This document shows, piece by piece, positions 49,461-58,388 of a DNA stretch of 64,000 bases. The stretch's first letter is position 1. The number at the start of each line of letters is the position of its first letter. The notes below the pieces were generated by a model. The model worked only from the letters and a program-made list of their open reading frames with translations. It made no database searches and was not told the origin of the DNA. The translations under genes and the position numbers were made by a program. Source of the DNA: Candidatus Rokuibacteriota bacterium (GTDB lineage Bacteria > Methylomirabilota > Methylomirabilia > Rokubacteriales > CSP1-6); the NCBI GenBank assembly GCA_003220535.1, contig QHSU01000083.1:1-64000 (forward strand), read 5' to 3'.

Positions 49461-50093
49461 TCAGGGCTGGATCAATCCACGGCGAACGGCATAACGGACC
49501 AGCCCGGCGGTCTCGTGAATGTCGGTCTTCTTCATGATCCGCGTCCGGTGGGATTCCGCGGTCTTGAAGCTGATCCCCAGGAGCCGGGCGATCTCCTTCG
49601 TCGACTTACCCTCCGCGACAAGCTGCAGCACCTCGCGTTCGCGGGACGTCAGCGGATCGGGCGGCATCTCCGACTTCGCCAGATAAGCTTCGACGACCGC
49701 CTGCGAGATGCCGGGGCTCAGGTACATCATGCCTCGCAGCACTTCGTGGATCGCGCGCACGAGGTCCGCCGACGCCTGGGTCTTGACGACGTATCCTTTG
49801 ATGCCCGCCCGCACCGCCTCGAGGACATAGTGGTCGTCCGTGTGCATGGTGAGCAGGATCGCCTTGGCGGCTGGACAGGCGCGGAGGATTTCCCGGGCCG
49901 CATCGATGCCGTTCAGGAGCGGCATCGAGAAGTCCAGCACGACGACGTCCGGACAGCGTTCACGGGCCGCGCGGAGCGCTTCGTGGCCGTCCGTGGCTTC
50001 GGCGACGACGGCGAAGCCTTCCCGCTCCAGCAGGGCTTTCAAGCCCTGCCGGACGATCGCGTGGTCATCCGCGAGGAGAATCCGATTCGGCAC
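49461..50093 (-). CDS. NarL/FixJ-family response regulator, stressosome-linked
   Basis: A 210-residue regulator: receiver with RILLADDHAIVRQGLKALLE, DVVVLDFSMPLLNGIDAARE (phospho-Asp) and Lys in KGYVVKTQAS, then a LuxR-type helix-turn-helix (LTSREREVLQLVAEGKSTKE, IARLLGISFKTAESHRTRIM). It overlaps the kinase gene by 29 nt and is the terminal gene of the RsbR-S-T-X-kinase operon, so it is the probable transcriptional output of the stressosome. Confidence 0.92.
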   Translation of the reverse strand: MPNRILLADDHAIVRQGLKALLEREGFAVVAEATDGHEALRAARERCPDVVVLDFSMPLLNGIDAAREILRACPAAKAILLTMHTDDHYVLEAVRAGIKGYVVKTQASADLVRAIHEVLRGMMYLSPGISQAVVEAYLAKSEMPPDPLTSREREVLQLVAEGKSTKEIARLLGISFKTAESHRTRIMKKTDIHETAGLVRYAVRRGLIQP

Positions 50094-51399
50094 TGTCGGC
50101 CTCCACAGGTACGGTGATGATCAGCTGCGTGCCGCCTCGTGACGTCGCGACGATGTCCAGCGTCCCGCTCACCGCGTACAGACGCTCCTGAATGCCGGTG
50201 AGCCCGAGACCCCGGCCCCGCCGCGCCAGCTCGGCGGGCATGTCGAACCCGACCCCGTCGTCCCGGACGGCGCAGATCAGGGCGAGACCTCGGCGCATGA
50301 AGGTGATGGTCACGCGGGTCGCCTGCGCGTGCTTCGTCACGTTGGTCAGCGCCTCCTGGACGATGCGGTACAGCGCGGTCTCGGTCGGCGCGGACAGGCG
50401 CCTGCCCGGAGACCCGTCGATCACGATCTGGAGCCCGGTGCGGCGCGAGACGCCGTCGGCGAGGAACTCGAGGGCGGGCAGGAGACCGAGATCGTCGAGG
50501 ATCGTTGGGCGCAGCTCGTGGGACAGGTGTCGCAGCTGCTCTTCGATCTTGACGAGGAGCGCCCGGACGTTGTCGAGTCGCTGCGCGCCGTGGGCCGGCA
50601 GGTCCCGGGCGATCTCGGCCAGCCCGATGTGGACGGAGGCGAGCAACTGCCCCGCTTCGTCGTGGAGCGCGTGGGCGATCCGCTTGACCTCCTCCTCCAG
50701 CGCCTCGTTCAGGTGCCGCAGCGCCTCCTCGGCGCGCTTGCGATCGGTGATGTCGCGCGCCACGCACAGCACGCCGACGATCCGCGCGTCCTGCACGAGC
50801 GCGGTCGCGACGAACTCTCCGGGGATCGTCACGCCGGACTTCGCGCCGATCCCCAGCTCGAACACCGGGGGCATCTTGCCCTCGAGGGCGCTCCGGTGGA
50901 GCTCGGCGGCCCGCGGGCGATCGTCCGGTTGCACCAGGAGCAGAAAGTCCCTGCCGATCCACTCGGTGCGGGACCAGCCCGTGACGGTCTCGAAGACGGG
51001 GTTGACCGATCTGATTCGCGCGTCGGGCGAGAGGGTGAAGATGATGTCGCGCGCAGTATCCACCACGCTCCGGTAGCGCTCCTCGGATTCGCGCAGGGCC
51101 GCGTTGACCTCCTGGCTCCGGCGGTGTGACATCTCGAACGGCAAGAGACTCTCGACGACGAACCGGCCGACCGCTCGGAGCGTGCGCGAAGCCTCCTCGC
51201 GGTTCCACGTCCTTTTCATGAGCGACTTCACCAGGACACGGTGCTGGATCGCCGCCAGGTCGTGCACACCGAGACCCTGAGCGAGCGCCTGCCGACCCAG
51301 GTCGTAGGCTTCCTGCAGCGCCGCCTCACCTCGCCCGGCCAGATAGTCCCGCAGCGCGAGCGTATACCGCTGCGTGAGAACGCGGAGCTCTCGGTTCAC
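50065..51399 (-). CDS. Histidine kinase with RsbU-like N-terminal domain, PAS and HisKA_3
   Basis: A 444-residue cytoplasmic kinase. GTG 51399 overlaps the RsbX-like stop (GTGA). Residues 1-85 (LTQRYTLALRDYLAGRGEAA, LQEAYDLGRQALAQGLGVHD, AAIQHRVLVKSL) resemble the four-helix N-terminal domain of RsbU, the module that RsbT binds. A PAS domain follows (YRSVVDTARDIIFTLSPDAR), then the NarX-type box RIAHALHDEAGQLLASVHIG with His, and an HATPase (QEALTNVTKHAQATR, DDGVGFDM, GLGLTGIQERL). Here RsbT release may activate kinase activity instead of a PP2C phosphatase. Output goes to the NarL-type regulator downstream. Confidence 0.85.
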   Translation of the reverse strand: MNRELRVLTQRYTLALRDYLAGRGEAALQEAYDLGRQALAQGLGVHDLAAIQHRVLVKSLMKRTWNREEASRTLRAVGRFVVESLLPFEMSHRRSQEVNAALRESEERYRSVVDTARDIIFTLSPDARIRSVNPVFETVTGWSRTEWIGRDFLLLVQPDDRPRAAELHRSALEGKMPPVFELGIGAKSGVTIPGEFVATALVQDARIVGVLCVARDITDRKRAEEALRHLNEALEEEVKRIAHALHDEAGQLLASVHIGLAEIARDLPAHGAQRLDNVRALLVKIEEQLRHLSHELRPTILDDLGLLPALEFLADGVSRRTGLQIVIDGSPGRRLSAPTETALYRIVQEALTNVTKHAQATRVTITFMRRGLALICAVRDDGVGFDMPAELARRGRGLGLTGIQERLYAVSGTLDIVATSRGGTQLIITVPVEADSAESDSPRG

Positions 51400-52016
51400 G
51401 GCGCGAGCCCCACGTAACGCGCCACGAGGACGAGCGCGTCGTCGGTCTGCTTGCCCCAGCGCCCGAGGATATAGTCGGCCAGCGCCTGGGCGGGATCCCG
51501 CTGGGGGAGGACTTCGTTGAGGAAATCGCCGCCGACACCGTCGGTCGCGAAGATCAGTGTGTCGCCGCGCACGACCGGGACGATCGCGGCGGCGAGCGCC
51601 GGGAGATGCACGCCCACGACACCGCCCCGCAACAGGAGCAGCTCCCGCCGTGGGTTCATCGTCGGCTGCGCGCGCAGCAGGAGGCCTTCCACGTTGCCCA
51701 CGCCGAGCCACATCATCGTCTCGTCGCGCGCGGCGAACGCGGCCGCGCTGACCACCGCGCCCCGCGATCCGGTCAGGCTCCGGTGGCAGGCCCGTATCAG
51801 CGGAATGACGGGCTCGTGCGCGTGACGCTCGAGCGACCTCACAGCCATCTTCGCGGCATCCGCGGCCTCGGCGCCGTGCCCCAGGCCATCGACGACGGCG
51901 ACGAGCACGCCGTCCGGCGTCCCCATCGCGAGGTAGCGGTCGCCGGACTCGGTCTGGCCGGGCCGCGCCCGCTCGGCGACGGCCCACTCGATCGGACCGG
52001 TCCTCACCGCTTCCAT
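51396..52016 (-). CDS. rsbX: RsbX-like PP2C serine phosphatase
   Basis: A 206-residue SpoIIE/PP2C-type phosphatase: VAVVDGLGHGAEAADAAKMA has metal-binding Asp, and DTLIFATDGVGGDFLNEV and TDDALVLVARY the further acidic residues. Size and operon place match RsbX, which dephosphorylates RsbS/RsbR to reset the stressosome. ATG 52016 overlaps the RsbT end by 13 nt. Confidence 0.85.
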   Translation of the reverse strand: MEAVRTGPIEWAVAERARPGQTESGDRYLAMGTPDGVLVAVVDGLGHGAEAADAAKMAVRSLERHAHEPVIPLIRACHRSLTGSRGAVVSAAAFAARDETMMWLGVGNVEGLLLRAQPTMNPRRELLLLRGGVVGVHLPALAAAIVPVVRGDTLIFATDGVGGDFLNEVLPQRDPAQALADYILGRWGKQTDDALVLVARYVGLAP

Positions 52017-52420
52017 CGCCGGACCGTCACCGTCGTCCCCTTGCCGAAGTCGGAGATGATTTCGAACTCGTCCATCAGTCGCCGGGTGCCCGGCAGGCCC
52101 AGACCGAGACCTCCCGAGGTCGAGTACCCGTCCTGCATGGCCAGCGTGACGTCGGGGATTCCCGGCCCCTCGTCGACGGCCACGACCTCGACTCCGCGTT
52201 TGCCGTTTTCGTCGACGCGGCGCACGATGATCTCGCCGCGCGCGGCGTAGCGGACGATGTTCCGCGCCAGCTCCGAGATGGCGGTGGCGACGACCGCCAG
52301 ATCGGTGGAGAGAAGCCCGCACTGTGTCGCCAACTCCCGTCCCTTCTGGCGGGCGGTGACGATGTCGGCGTCACGGTCAATGGGCACGCGCACTTCATCA
52401 GCGATGAGTGCGGACCTCAT
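52004..52420 (-). CDS. rsbT: RsbT-like switch kinase (GHKL)
   Basis: A 138-residue GHKL kinase: ATAISELARNIVRYAARGEI is the N box, VDEGPGIPDVTLAMQDG and GGLGLGLPGTRRLMDEFEI are the G1 and G2 boxes. RsbT phosphorylates RsbS/RsbR and, when released, binds an RsbU-type N-terminal domain. Start ATG 52420 (MRSALIADEVRVPIDRD) is inside the rsbS end, a 23-nt overlap that suggests matched expression. Confidence 0.9.
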   Translation of the reverse strand: MRSALIADEVRVPIDRDADIVTARQKGRELATQCGLLSTDLAVVATAISELARNIVRYAARGEIIVRRVDENGKRGVEVVAVDEGPGIPDVTLAMQDGYSTSGGLGLGLPGTRRLMDEFEIISDFGKGTTVTVRRWKR

Positions 52421-52781
52421 GTTCGGGGCCCTTTCCCTTGCGGTCAAGGTACGCGAGGCCCTCTTCCAGGTCCAGCGAGGTGGCGATTCCCTCGAGCGAC
52501 AGCCCCAATTTGACCATGGAGAACGCCACCTCCGGTTGGATCCCTACGATGACGGTCTCCGCCCCGCGGAGCCTGATCATGTGGGCGACGTCGCGGAGGG
52601 TACGAGTCGCGAACGAATCGATCACGTCGAGCGCGGTGACATCGACGATGACTCCTCGGGCCCGGACCTTGCTGACCGACACGACCAGCGTGTCACGGAG
52701 TTGCTTGAGGTCCTCGTCGGTGAGCGCCGACTGCACCGTCGCGATCAGATAGGCGCCCTGCTTGAGGATCGGAACCTGCAC
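52398..52781 (-). CDS. rsbS: RsbS-like STAS scaffold protein
   Basis: A 127-residue single STAS domain: MQVPILKQGAYLIATVQSAL, then VDVTALDVIDSFATRTLRDV, in which Ser56 matches the RsbS phosphorylation site, and VIVGIQPEVAFSMVKLGLSL. RsbS forms the stressosome core with RsbR and traps RsbT. The start is GTG 52781. Confidence 0.92.
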   Translation of the reverse strand: MQVPILKQGAYLIATVQSALTDEDLKQLRDTLVVSVSKVRARGVIVDVTALDVIDSFATRTLRDVAHMIRLRGAETVIVGIQPEVAFSMVKLGLSLEGIATSLDLEEGLAYLDRKGKGPEHEVRTHR

Positions 52782-52796
52782 GGTCCCCTCGCGCCG

Positions 52797-53699
52797 CTAC
52801 GCGGAATGCGCGGCCGACTGTTCCTGCGTCAGAACGACCTTGTAGCCGAGATGGCGCTCGGCCTCTTCGATGCCGCCCTGGAGGTCGCCGACCGTGTTCA
52901 TCTTGCCCAGGTCCACCCCGATATTAACAAGGGTCTGGGCGATCTCGGGCGACAGTCCGGTGACGATCACGTTAGCGCCGAGGAGGCGCGCGGCCTCGAC
53001 GGTCTGCACGAGATGGTTCGCCACCGGCGAGTCGATGTACGGCACACCGGTGATGTCCAGGACGACGACCTTGGCGCGGTTGGTCCGGATCCCGCGCAGC
53101 AGCTGTTCGGTCAGCTGGCGGGTGCGCTGGGGATCGATGACGCCGATGATCGGCAGGATGAGCAACCGCTCCCGGACCTGCAGGACCGGGGTCGACAGCT
53201 CGCGGATCGCCTCCTGCTGCTCGCGGATGATACGCTCGCGCTCCTGAACGAATCCGACGGCGACCGTGCCCGCGATGCGGTTGGCGGCGGGCTCGTAGGC
53301 GTCGAGGATCCGGTTCAGCTTGTTGAAGTCCTCGCGATACTTCGCGAACAGCGAGCGTGCGAGCACGTCGCGGAGCAAGAGCACGATCCCGACGACCTCG
53401 TGGGTCTCGACGCCTCGCGGAATGATGCGTTCCGAGAGGTTGCGGGCGTAGGCTTGCAGGGCCTCGTACGTTCCGGTTTCGAGGGCCTCGACGTAGTTGT
53501 CGTACACGGACGTCGCCTCGGCGAAGATCTCTTCCTTCGTCATCGCCGTCAGCAGCTTGGCCTCGGTGATGAGCCGCGCCCACTCTTCACGGAGTTGGGC
53601 GCGTTGCTGTCTGAGGTGCGCCACCAGCTCGCGCAGTCGCGAGGCGATGGTTTCCAGACGAGTCTCCATAGCTGTCGCAAGCTCCTGAGTGTTCGCCAT
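52797..53699 (-). CDS. rsbR: RsbR-like stressosome sensor
   Basis: A 300-residue RsbR: an all-helical N-terminal sensor half (ATAMETRLETIASRLRELVA, LLRDVLARSLFAKYREDFNK), a linker helix, and a C-terminal STAS domain (VVLDITGVPYIDSPVANHLV, NVIVTGLSPEIAQTLVNIGV). The first conserved phosphorylation threonine is Ser here (IDSPVANH). The N-terminus lacks haem-globin, PAS or LOV signatures, so the signal is unknown. It heads the operon. Confidence 0.9.
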   Translation of the reverse strand: MANTQELATAMETRLETIASRLRELVAHLRQQRAQLREEWARLITEAKLLTAMTKEEIFAEATSVYDNYVEALETGTYEALQAYARNLSERIIPRGVETHEVVGIVLLLRDVLARSLFAKYREDFNKLNRILDAYEPAANRIAGTVAVGFVQERERIIREQQEAIRELSTPVLQVRERLLILPIIGVIDPQRTRQLTEQLLRGIRTNRAKVVVLDITGVPYIDSPVANHLVQTVEAARLLGANVIVTGLSPEIAQTLVNIGVDLGKMNTVGDLQGGIEEAERHLGYKVVLTQEQSAAHSA

Positions 53700-53852
53700 G
53701 CGGGCACCTCCAGCCCTGCCGATCGAAGTGGCTAATACGTCGACTAGCAGGACTTTAGGTGACCTCGACAGCCGATCACATCAGGTATTTACCTGAGGCA
53801 ATGACAGGCGGATCCCGGAGGTCTGATGTTGCCGATCAGGAAGAACGAGGAA

Positions 53853-54041
53853 TTACGAGGCCTTACGCTCGAGGGTGCTCGCCATGCTCGCCCGTACCGT
53901 CGACCGTCTCGCCTCGGCGAGCACCACGAGTACATGCTCATCGCAGATGCCATGCGTGATGGCCTTCACGTCCCGAGGTTCCTTTTCGCCGATCACCGCC
54001 GCTCGTCCCAGGCGTTGGCACCACGCACACACAACAGTCAT
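53853..54041 (-). CDS. Small putative zinc-binding protein (62 aa)
   Basis: ATG 54041 follows GGAGGAG. VVCAWCQRLGRAAVIGEKEP followed by ITHGICDEHVLVVLAEARR gives CxxC...HGxCxxH, a compact metal site. Small proteins with this layout occur as free-standing genes in many environmental bacteria; role unknown. Confidence 0.65.
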   Translation of the reverse strand: MTVVCAWCQRLGRAAVIGEKEPRDVKAITHGICDEHVLVVLAEARRSTVRASMASTLERKAS

Positions 54042-54234
54042 GTACTCCTCCTTCAGCGACCTTGCGTCACTGTAGGCGTCGTGTAAGCCCCGCTACCATC
54101 GGGCCTTTCCCTGAAGCGCCTGGTGGAAATCCCCCACATTCGGCATGGCGCCGCCGCCGCCAGGCTTGCGCGGGGCGACCGGCAGGGGTATTGATGGGCG
54201 GCGGCCCCCAGGTGTCGGCGGTGGCCCCCCGGAC

Positions 54235-55086
54235 ATGAGAAAGCTCGACGGCAAGGTCGTGATCGTGACTGGCGCCTCGCGCGGGATCGGGGCCGAGATC
54301 GCGCGACTCTTCGCCGCCGAGGGCGGGCGGGTGATCTGCGCCGCGCGCACGCTGCGGGAGGGCGAGCATCCGCTCGCGGGCTCGCTCGAGACCACGGTAG
54401 CGGCGATCCGCGCAGACGGCGGCGAGGCGCGCGCGCTCACCGCCAACATCGCCGAGCCCGCCGAGTGCGAGAAGCTGATTCGCACCGCGCGCGAGACCTA
54501 CGGGCCCGTCGACGTCCTCGTGAACAATGCGGCGCTGACGTACTACCTACCTACCAAGGACTTTCCGCTCAACCGGTGGATGCGCTCGTGGGCCGTGAAC
54601 TTTCACGCGCCATTCATCCTCAGCCAGCTGGCGCTCGCCGAGATGATCCCGCGGCGCTCGGGCGCGATCGTCAACATCTCGTCGGGGGCCGCGATCGGTC
54701 CGGGGCGGGGCCCGTACCCGGATCCGGCGCTCGGCGCCCGCGGCGGGACCTGCTACGGCGCCGAGAAGGCGGCCCTCGAGCGGTTCACCCAGGGCCTTGC
54801 CTCCGAGGTCTACCAGCATGGCATCTCGGTGACGTGCGTCTCGCCGTCGCAGATCGTCCCGACGCCGGGCACCGTCTACCATCGCCTCGTGAAGAGCATG
54901 GACGATCCGCGCGGTGAGCCGCCGGTGCTCATGGCGAAGGCGGCGCTCTTGCTCGCGACCGAGCCGCTCGAGAAGATCACCGGCCGGGTGACTTACAGCC
55001 AGCAGATTCTCAAGGAGTTCGGCTGGATCAACGAGGCGCGAGGCCGGGGCGTCGAGACGCGGGGGAGCGGCTACTCGGAGACGTGA
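54235..55086 (+). CDS. SDR-family oxidoreductase
   Basis: A 283-residue SDR starting MRKLDGKVVIVTGASRGIGA with NAD(P) loop, NNAALTYYLPTKDFPL, VNISSGAAIG (Ser) and a modified active-site region TCYGAEKAALERFTQGLASE (Tyr-x3-Lys present as YGAEK). A 14-residue insert precedes the Tyr. The extended C-terminus (LLLATEPLEKITGRVTYSQQ) resembles SDRs of acyl-CoA or steroid pathways. The frame extends to 54145 but GC-rich sequence before ATG 54235 looks noncoding. Confidence 0.85.
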   Translation: MRKLDGKVVIVTGASRGIGAEIARLFAAEGGRVICAARTLREGEHPLAGSLETTVAAIRADGGEARALTANIAEPAECEKLIRTARETYGPVDVLVNNAALTYYLPTKDFPLNRWMRSWAVNFHAPFILSQLALAEMIPRRSGAIVNISSGAAIGPGRGPYPDPALGARGGTCYGAEKAALERFTQGLASEVYQHGISVTCVSPSQIVPTPGTVYHRLVKSMDDPRGEPPVLMAKAALLLATEPLEKITGRVTYSQQILKEFGWINEARGRGVETRGSGYSET

Positions 55087-55188
55087 GATCCCTGCGCTTC
55101 ATTGACCGGACGGCGCCCGCCGGACTACTCTCGGCTCATCGCCGCGGCGTATCGTCTCTCCCGCGCGGTAACGTCGGACGGAGGGGGC

Positions 55189-56736
55189 ATGGACTGGCAA
55201 AAGGAGCTGGATGAGCTGAGACGCCGTGAGGAGCTCGCCGCGCAGCTGGGAGGGCCCGAGCGCGTGAAGCGCCAGCACGACGGCGGGCGGCTGACGATCC
55301 TCGAGCGGGTCGCCAAGCTCGCCGACCCCGGGAGCTTCCACGAAATCGGCAAGATCGCCGGCAGCGCGCGGTACGACGCGAAGAACGACCTCGTCGCCTT
55401 CACGCCCTCGAACTTCGTGTTCGGTCGCGCCGGGATCGACGGGCGTCCGGTCGTGATCGGAGGCGACGATTTCACCGTGCGCGGCGGCTCGGCCGACGCG
55501 ACCATCAAGGGCAAGCACAACCAGTGCGAGCGGATGGCCCACGACCTGCGGCTGCCGCTGATCCGGCTCGTCGAGGGCTCGGGAGGTGGCGGGTCGGTGA
55601 AGACGATCGAGACGACGGGCCGCGCCAACGTGCCGGGCGTCGACGGCTGGGAGTGGGTCGTCAACAACATGGCCACAATCCCGCGCGTGGCGCTCGGCCT
55701 CGGCTCGGTCGCGGGCCTCGGCGCCGCCCACCTCGCCGCCGCGCACTACTCGGTCATGGTGAAGGATATCTCCGCGCTCTTCGTCGCCGGCCCGCCGGTG
55801 GTCGAGCGCCTCGGCCAGAAGCTCACCAAGAACGAGCTCGGAGGCTGGGACATCCAGCTCAAGGCCGGCGCCGTCGACGACGCCGTGGATAGCGAGGAGG
55901 AGGCCTTCGCGCGCACCCGGCGCTTTCTCTCGTACTTCCCGTCGTCGATCGACGACGTGCCGCCGCGTGGCCCGCGCGGCGACGATCCGCAGCGCCGCGA
56001 TCCCTGGCTTTTCGAGGCGATCCCCCACGACCTGCGAAAGCCCTACAAGATGCGGCGCATCGTCGAGTCGGTCGTCGACCAGGGGTCGTTCTTCGAGGTC
56101 GCGCCGCTCTACGGCCGCTCGGTCACCACGGGCTACGCGCGGCTCGACGGCTGGCCGGTGGCGCTGATGGCGAGCGATCCATACTTCTACGGCGGCGCCT
56201 GGCCGGCGGACACCTGCCAGAAGGTCGAGCGCTTCCTCGACATCGCGCAGACCTTCCACCTACCGGTGGTCTACCTGGTGGACTGCCCCGGCTTCCTCAT
56301 CGGGCTCGACGCGGAGAAAAGCGGGACGATCAAGCAGGGCGTGCGCGCGATGGCAGCGATGTGGCAGACCACGATTCCGTGGTGCGCCGTGATCGTGCGG
56401 AACTCGTTCGGTGTCGCCGGCGCCGCCCATCGGAACCAGAGCCGCTACTGCATGCGCTACGCGTGGCCCTCGGGTCGCTGGGGCTCCTTGCCGCTCGAGG
56501 GCGGGATCGAGGCCGCCTACCGCGCCGATCTCGACGCGGCGGCGGACCGGAAGGCGAAGATGGCGGAGATCGAGGAGCGGCTGAACAAGCTCCGCTCGCC
56601 CTTCCGCTCGGCCGAGACCTTCTGGATCGAGGAGATCGTCGACCCGCGCGACACGCGGCCGCTCCTCTGCGAGTTCGCCAACCTCACCGCGCCGCTCAGG
56701 CGGCCGGGGCCGTCGACCTTCGGCATGCGCGGCTAG
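55189..56736 (+). CDS. Acyl-CoA carboxylase carboxyltransferase subunit (PccB-like)
   Basis: A 515-residue carboxyltransferase beta-type protein: KRQHDGGRLTILERVAKLAD, FTPSNFVFGRAGIDGRPVVI, IRLVEGSGGGGSVKTIETTG and YLVDCPGFLIGLDAEKSGTI, VRNSFGVAGAAHRNQSRYCM are crotonase-fold landmarks. It probably carboxylates acetyl-, propionyl- or a related acyl-CoA with a biotin carboxylase/BCCP encoded elsewhere; none is in the window. GGAGGGGGC precedes ATG 55189; the longer frame lacks a good start. Confidence 0.9.
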   Translation: MDWQKELDELRRREELAAQLGGPERVKRQHDGGRLTILERVAKLADPGSFHEIGKIAGSARYDAKNDLVAFTPSNFVFGRAGIDGRPVVIGGDDFTVRGGSADATIKGKHNQCERMAHDLRLPLIRLVEGSGGGGSVKTIETTGRANVPGVDGWEWVVNNMATIPRVALGLGSVAGLGAAHLAAAHYSVMVKDISALFVAGPPVVERLGQKLTKNELGGWDIQLKAGAVDDAVDSEEEAFARTRRFLSYFPSSIDDVPPRGPRGDDPQRRDPWLFEAIPHDLRKPYKMRRIVESVVDQGSFFEVAPLYGRSVTTGYARLDGWPVALMASDPYFYGGAWPADTCQKVERFLDIAQTFHLPVVYLVDCPGFLIGLDAEKSGTIKQGVRAMAAMWQTTIPWCAVIVRNSFGVAGAAHRNQSRYCMRYAWPSGRWGSLPLEGGIEAAYRADLDAAADRKAKMAEIEERLNKLRSPFRSAETFWIEEIVDPRDTRPLLCEFANLTAPLRRPGPSTFGMRG

Positions 56737-56754
56737 GCGGTTCGGGGCAGCACG

Positions 56755-57501
56755 ATGGCCGACACCAAGCGCAAGCCGCATACGCTCACTTCCGAGTTCA
56801 CGCGCATCCTCTGCATCTCGGCGCACCCGGACGACAACGAGTTCACGATCGCCGGGAGCGTCGGCCGCTGGGCTCGCGAAGGAAGGGACGTGGTGTTCTG
56901 TCTGGTCACGACCGGTGGCGCCGGCACCAACGAGCACACCCCGGACAACACGGGGCTCTTGCCGATCCGCGAGCGCGAGTCCTGGGACGCGGCGAAGATC
57001 CTCGGCGTCAAGGACCTCGTCTTCCTCGGCTATCAGGACGGCGTCGTCGAGCCGACTCTCGCGCTACGGCGCGACCTGACGCGCGTGATCCGCCGTGTCC
57101 GGCCTCACGTTGTGGTGTGCGGCGACCCGACGATGCGCTGGTACGGCAACGAGTACTTGAACCACCCGGACCACCGCGCGGTCGCCAGCGCGGCGCTCGA
57201 CGCGGTCTTCCCGTCCTCGGAGACGCGCGTGATCTTCCCCGAGCTCCTGGCGGAAGGTCTCGAGCCGCACAAGGTGAAGGAGGTCTTCATCAGCGGCGCG
57301 ATCCCGCCCGACACCTACATCGACATCGGCGACACGCTCGCGCTCAAGTGCGCGGCGCTCAAGGCGCACGTCTCGCAGGTGGGCAAGGGCGAGTGGGTCG
57401 ACGACCTCTTGCGCGCGTGGGCGCTCCGCGACGGCAAGGAGGTGGGCGTCGACCACGCCGAGGCCTTCAAGCGGATGGCGCTCTGGCGGGGTGACAGCTA
57501 G
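56755..57501 (+). CDS. PIG-L family deacetylase
   Basis: A 248-residue LmbE/PIG-L zinc hydrolase: ILCISAHPDDNEFTIAGSVG with the AHPDDxE metal/catalytic motif, and YLNHPDHRAVASAALDAVF with the second His pair. It deacetylates an N-acetyl sugar or sugar-lipid, or removes acyl from a thiol precursor. Located 18 nt after the carboxylase subunit. Could it supply the missing hopanoid deacetylase? That is speculative; HpnK belongs to another family. Confidence 0.88.
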   Translation: MADTKRKPHTLTSEFTRILCISAHPDDNEFTIAGSVGRWAREGRDVVFCLVTTGGAGTNEHTPDNTGLLPIRERESWDAAKILGVKDLVFLGYQDGVVEPTLALRRDLTRVIRRVRPHVVVCGDPTMRWYGNEYLNHPDHRAVASAALDAVFPSSETRVIFPELLAEGLEPHKVKEVFISGAIPPDTYIDIGDTLALKCAALKAHVSQVGKGEWVDDLLRAWALRDGKEVGVDHAEAFKRMALWRGDS

Positions 57502-57530
57502 ACGACCGGCAGGGTCTCGCGTGGCCGGCG

Positions 57531-58376
57531 CTATCGGGACGCGACGATCTTGTGGCGCTGGGTGCCGAGGCCTGTAATGCCCATCTCGACCACGTCGCCC
57601 GGCTGCAGGTATCGCGGCGGCTTCGCGCCGTGGCCCACACCCGCCGGCGTGCCCGTCGAGATGACGTCGCCGGCGCGCAGGGACATGAAGCGGCTCACGT
57701 AGGCGATCAGCGCCGCGACCGAGAAGATCATCTTCGCGGTGTTCCCGTCCTGCCGGCGCTCGCCGTTGACCGTCGTCCAGAGCGCCAGGGTCTGCGGGTC
57801 GCCGGCCTCATCGGCCGTGACGAGCCACGGGCCCGTGGGGCCGAACGTGTCGGCGCTCTTGCCCTTGGTCGTCGTCCCGCCGTGCTCCATCTGGAACTCG
57901 CGCTCGGAGACGTCGTTCACCAGGCAGTAGCCGGCGACGTAGCGGAGCGCCTCGGCCTCCTCGACGTAGCGGGCGTCGCGTCCCACCACGACGCCGAGCT
58001 CCACTTCGTAGTCGAGCTTCACCGCGCCCCGCGGACGCACGATGGGATCGTCGGGGCCGCAGACCGCGCTCGGCGCCTTGATGAACAGGGTCGGCTCTTT
58101 CGGGAGCGCCATGCCGACCTCGGCCGCGTGGTCGGTGTAGTTGAGCCCGATGCAGACCATCTTGCCCATGCCCGCCAGCGGGCAGCCGAGCCGCGGGCGG
58201 CCGCGCACGACCGGCAGCCGCGCGAGATTGACGGCACGGAGCTTCCGGAGTGCCGCGGGCGCGAGCGCTGCCGGCGTCACATCCTTGATCACGCGTCCGA
58301 GGTCGCGGAGCTTGCCCTCCGCGTCGATTGCGCCGGGACGCTCGGCGCCGGGTCGACCGTACCGTACAAGCTTCAT
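57531..58376 (-). CDS. Fumarylacetoacetate hydrolase family protein
   Basis: A 281-residue FAH-fold enzyme: VCIGLNYTDHAAEVGMALPK, LDYEVELGVVVGRDARYVEE with the E-x-E metal ligands, and ISTGTPAGVGHGAKPPRYLQ. Relatives are acylpyruvate hydrolases, 2-hydroxyhepta-2,4-diene-1,7-dioate isomerases and oxaloacetate decarboxylases. It lies 12 nt downstream of the MaoC gene on the same strand. Confidence 0.9.
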   Translation of the reverse strand: MKLVRYGRPGAERPGAIDAEGKLRDLGRVIKDVTPAALAPAALRKLRAVNLARLPVVRGRPRLGCPLAGMGKMVCIGLNYTDHAAEVGMALPKEPTLFIKAPSAVCGPDDPIVRPRGAVKLDYEVELGVVVGRDARYVEEAEALRYVAGYCLVNDVSEREFQMEHGGTTTKGKSADTFGPTGPWLVTADEAGDPQTLALWTTVNGERRQDGNTAKMIFSVAALIAYVSRFMSLRAGDVISTGTPAGVGHGAKPPRYLQPGDVVEMGITGLGTQRHKIVASR

Positions 58377-58388
58377 GTCACACGCCTC

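Noticed and set aside
56755-57501. PIG-L deacetylase as the missing hopanoid deacetylase HpnK
   Set aside because: HpnK belongs to a different deacetylase family and this gene is more than 30 kb from the hpn operon, so there is no support beyond reaction type.
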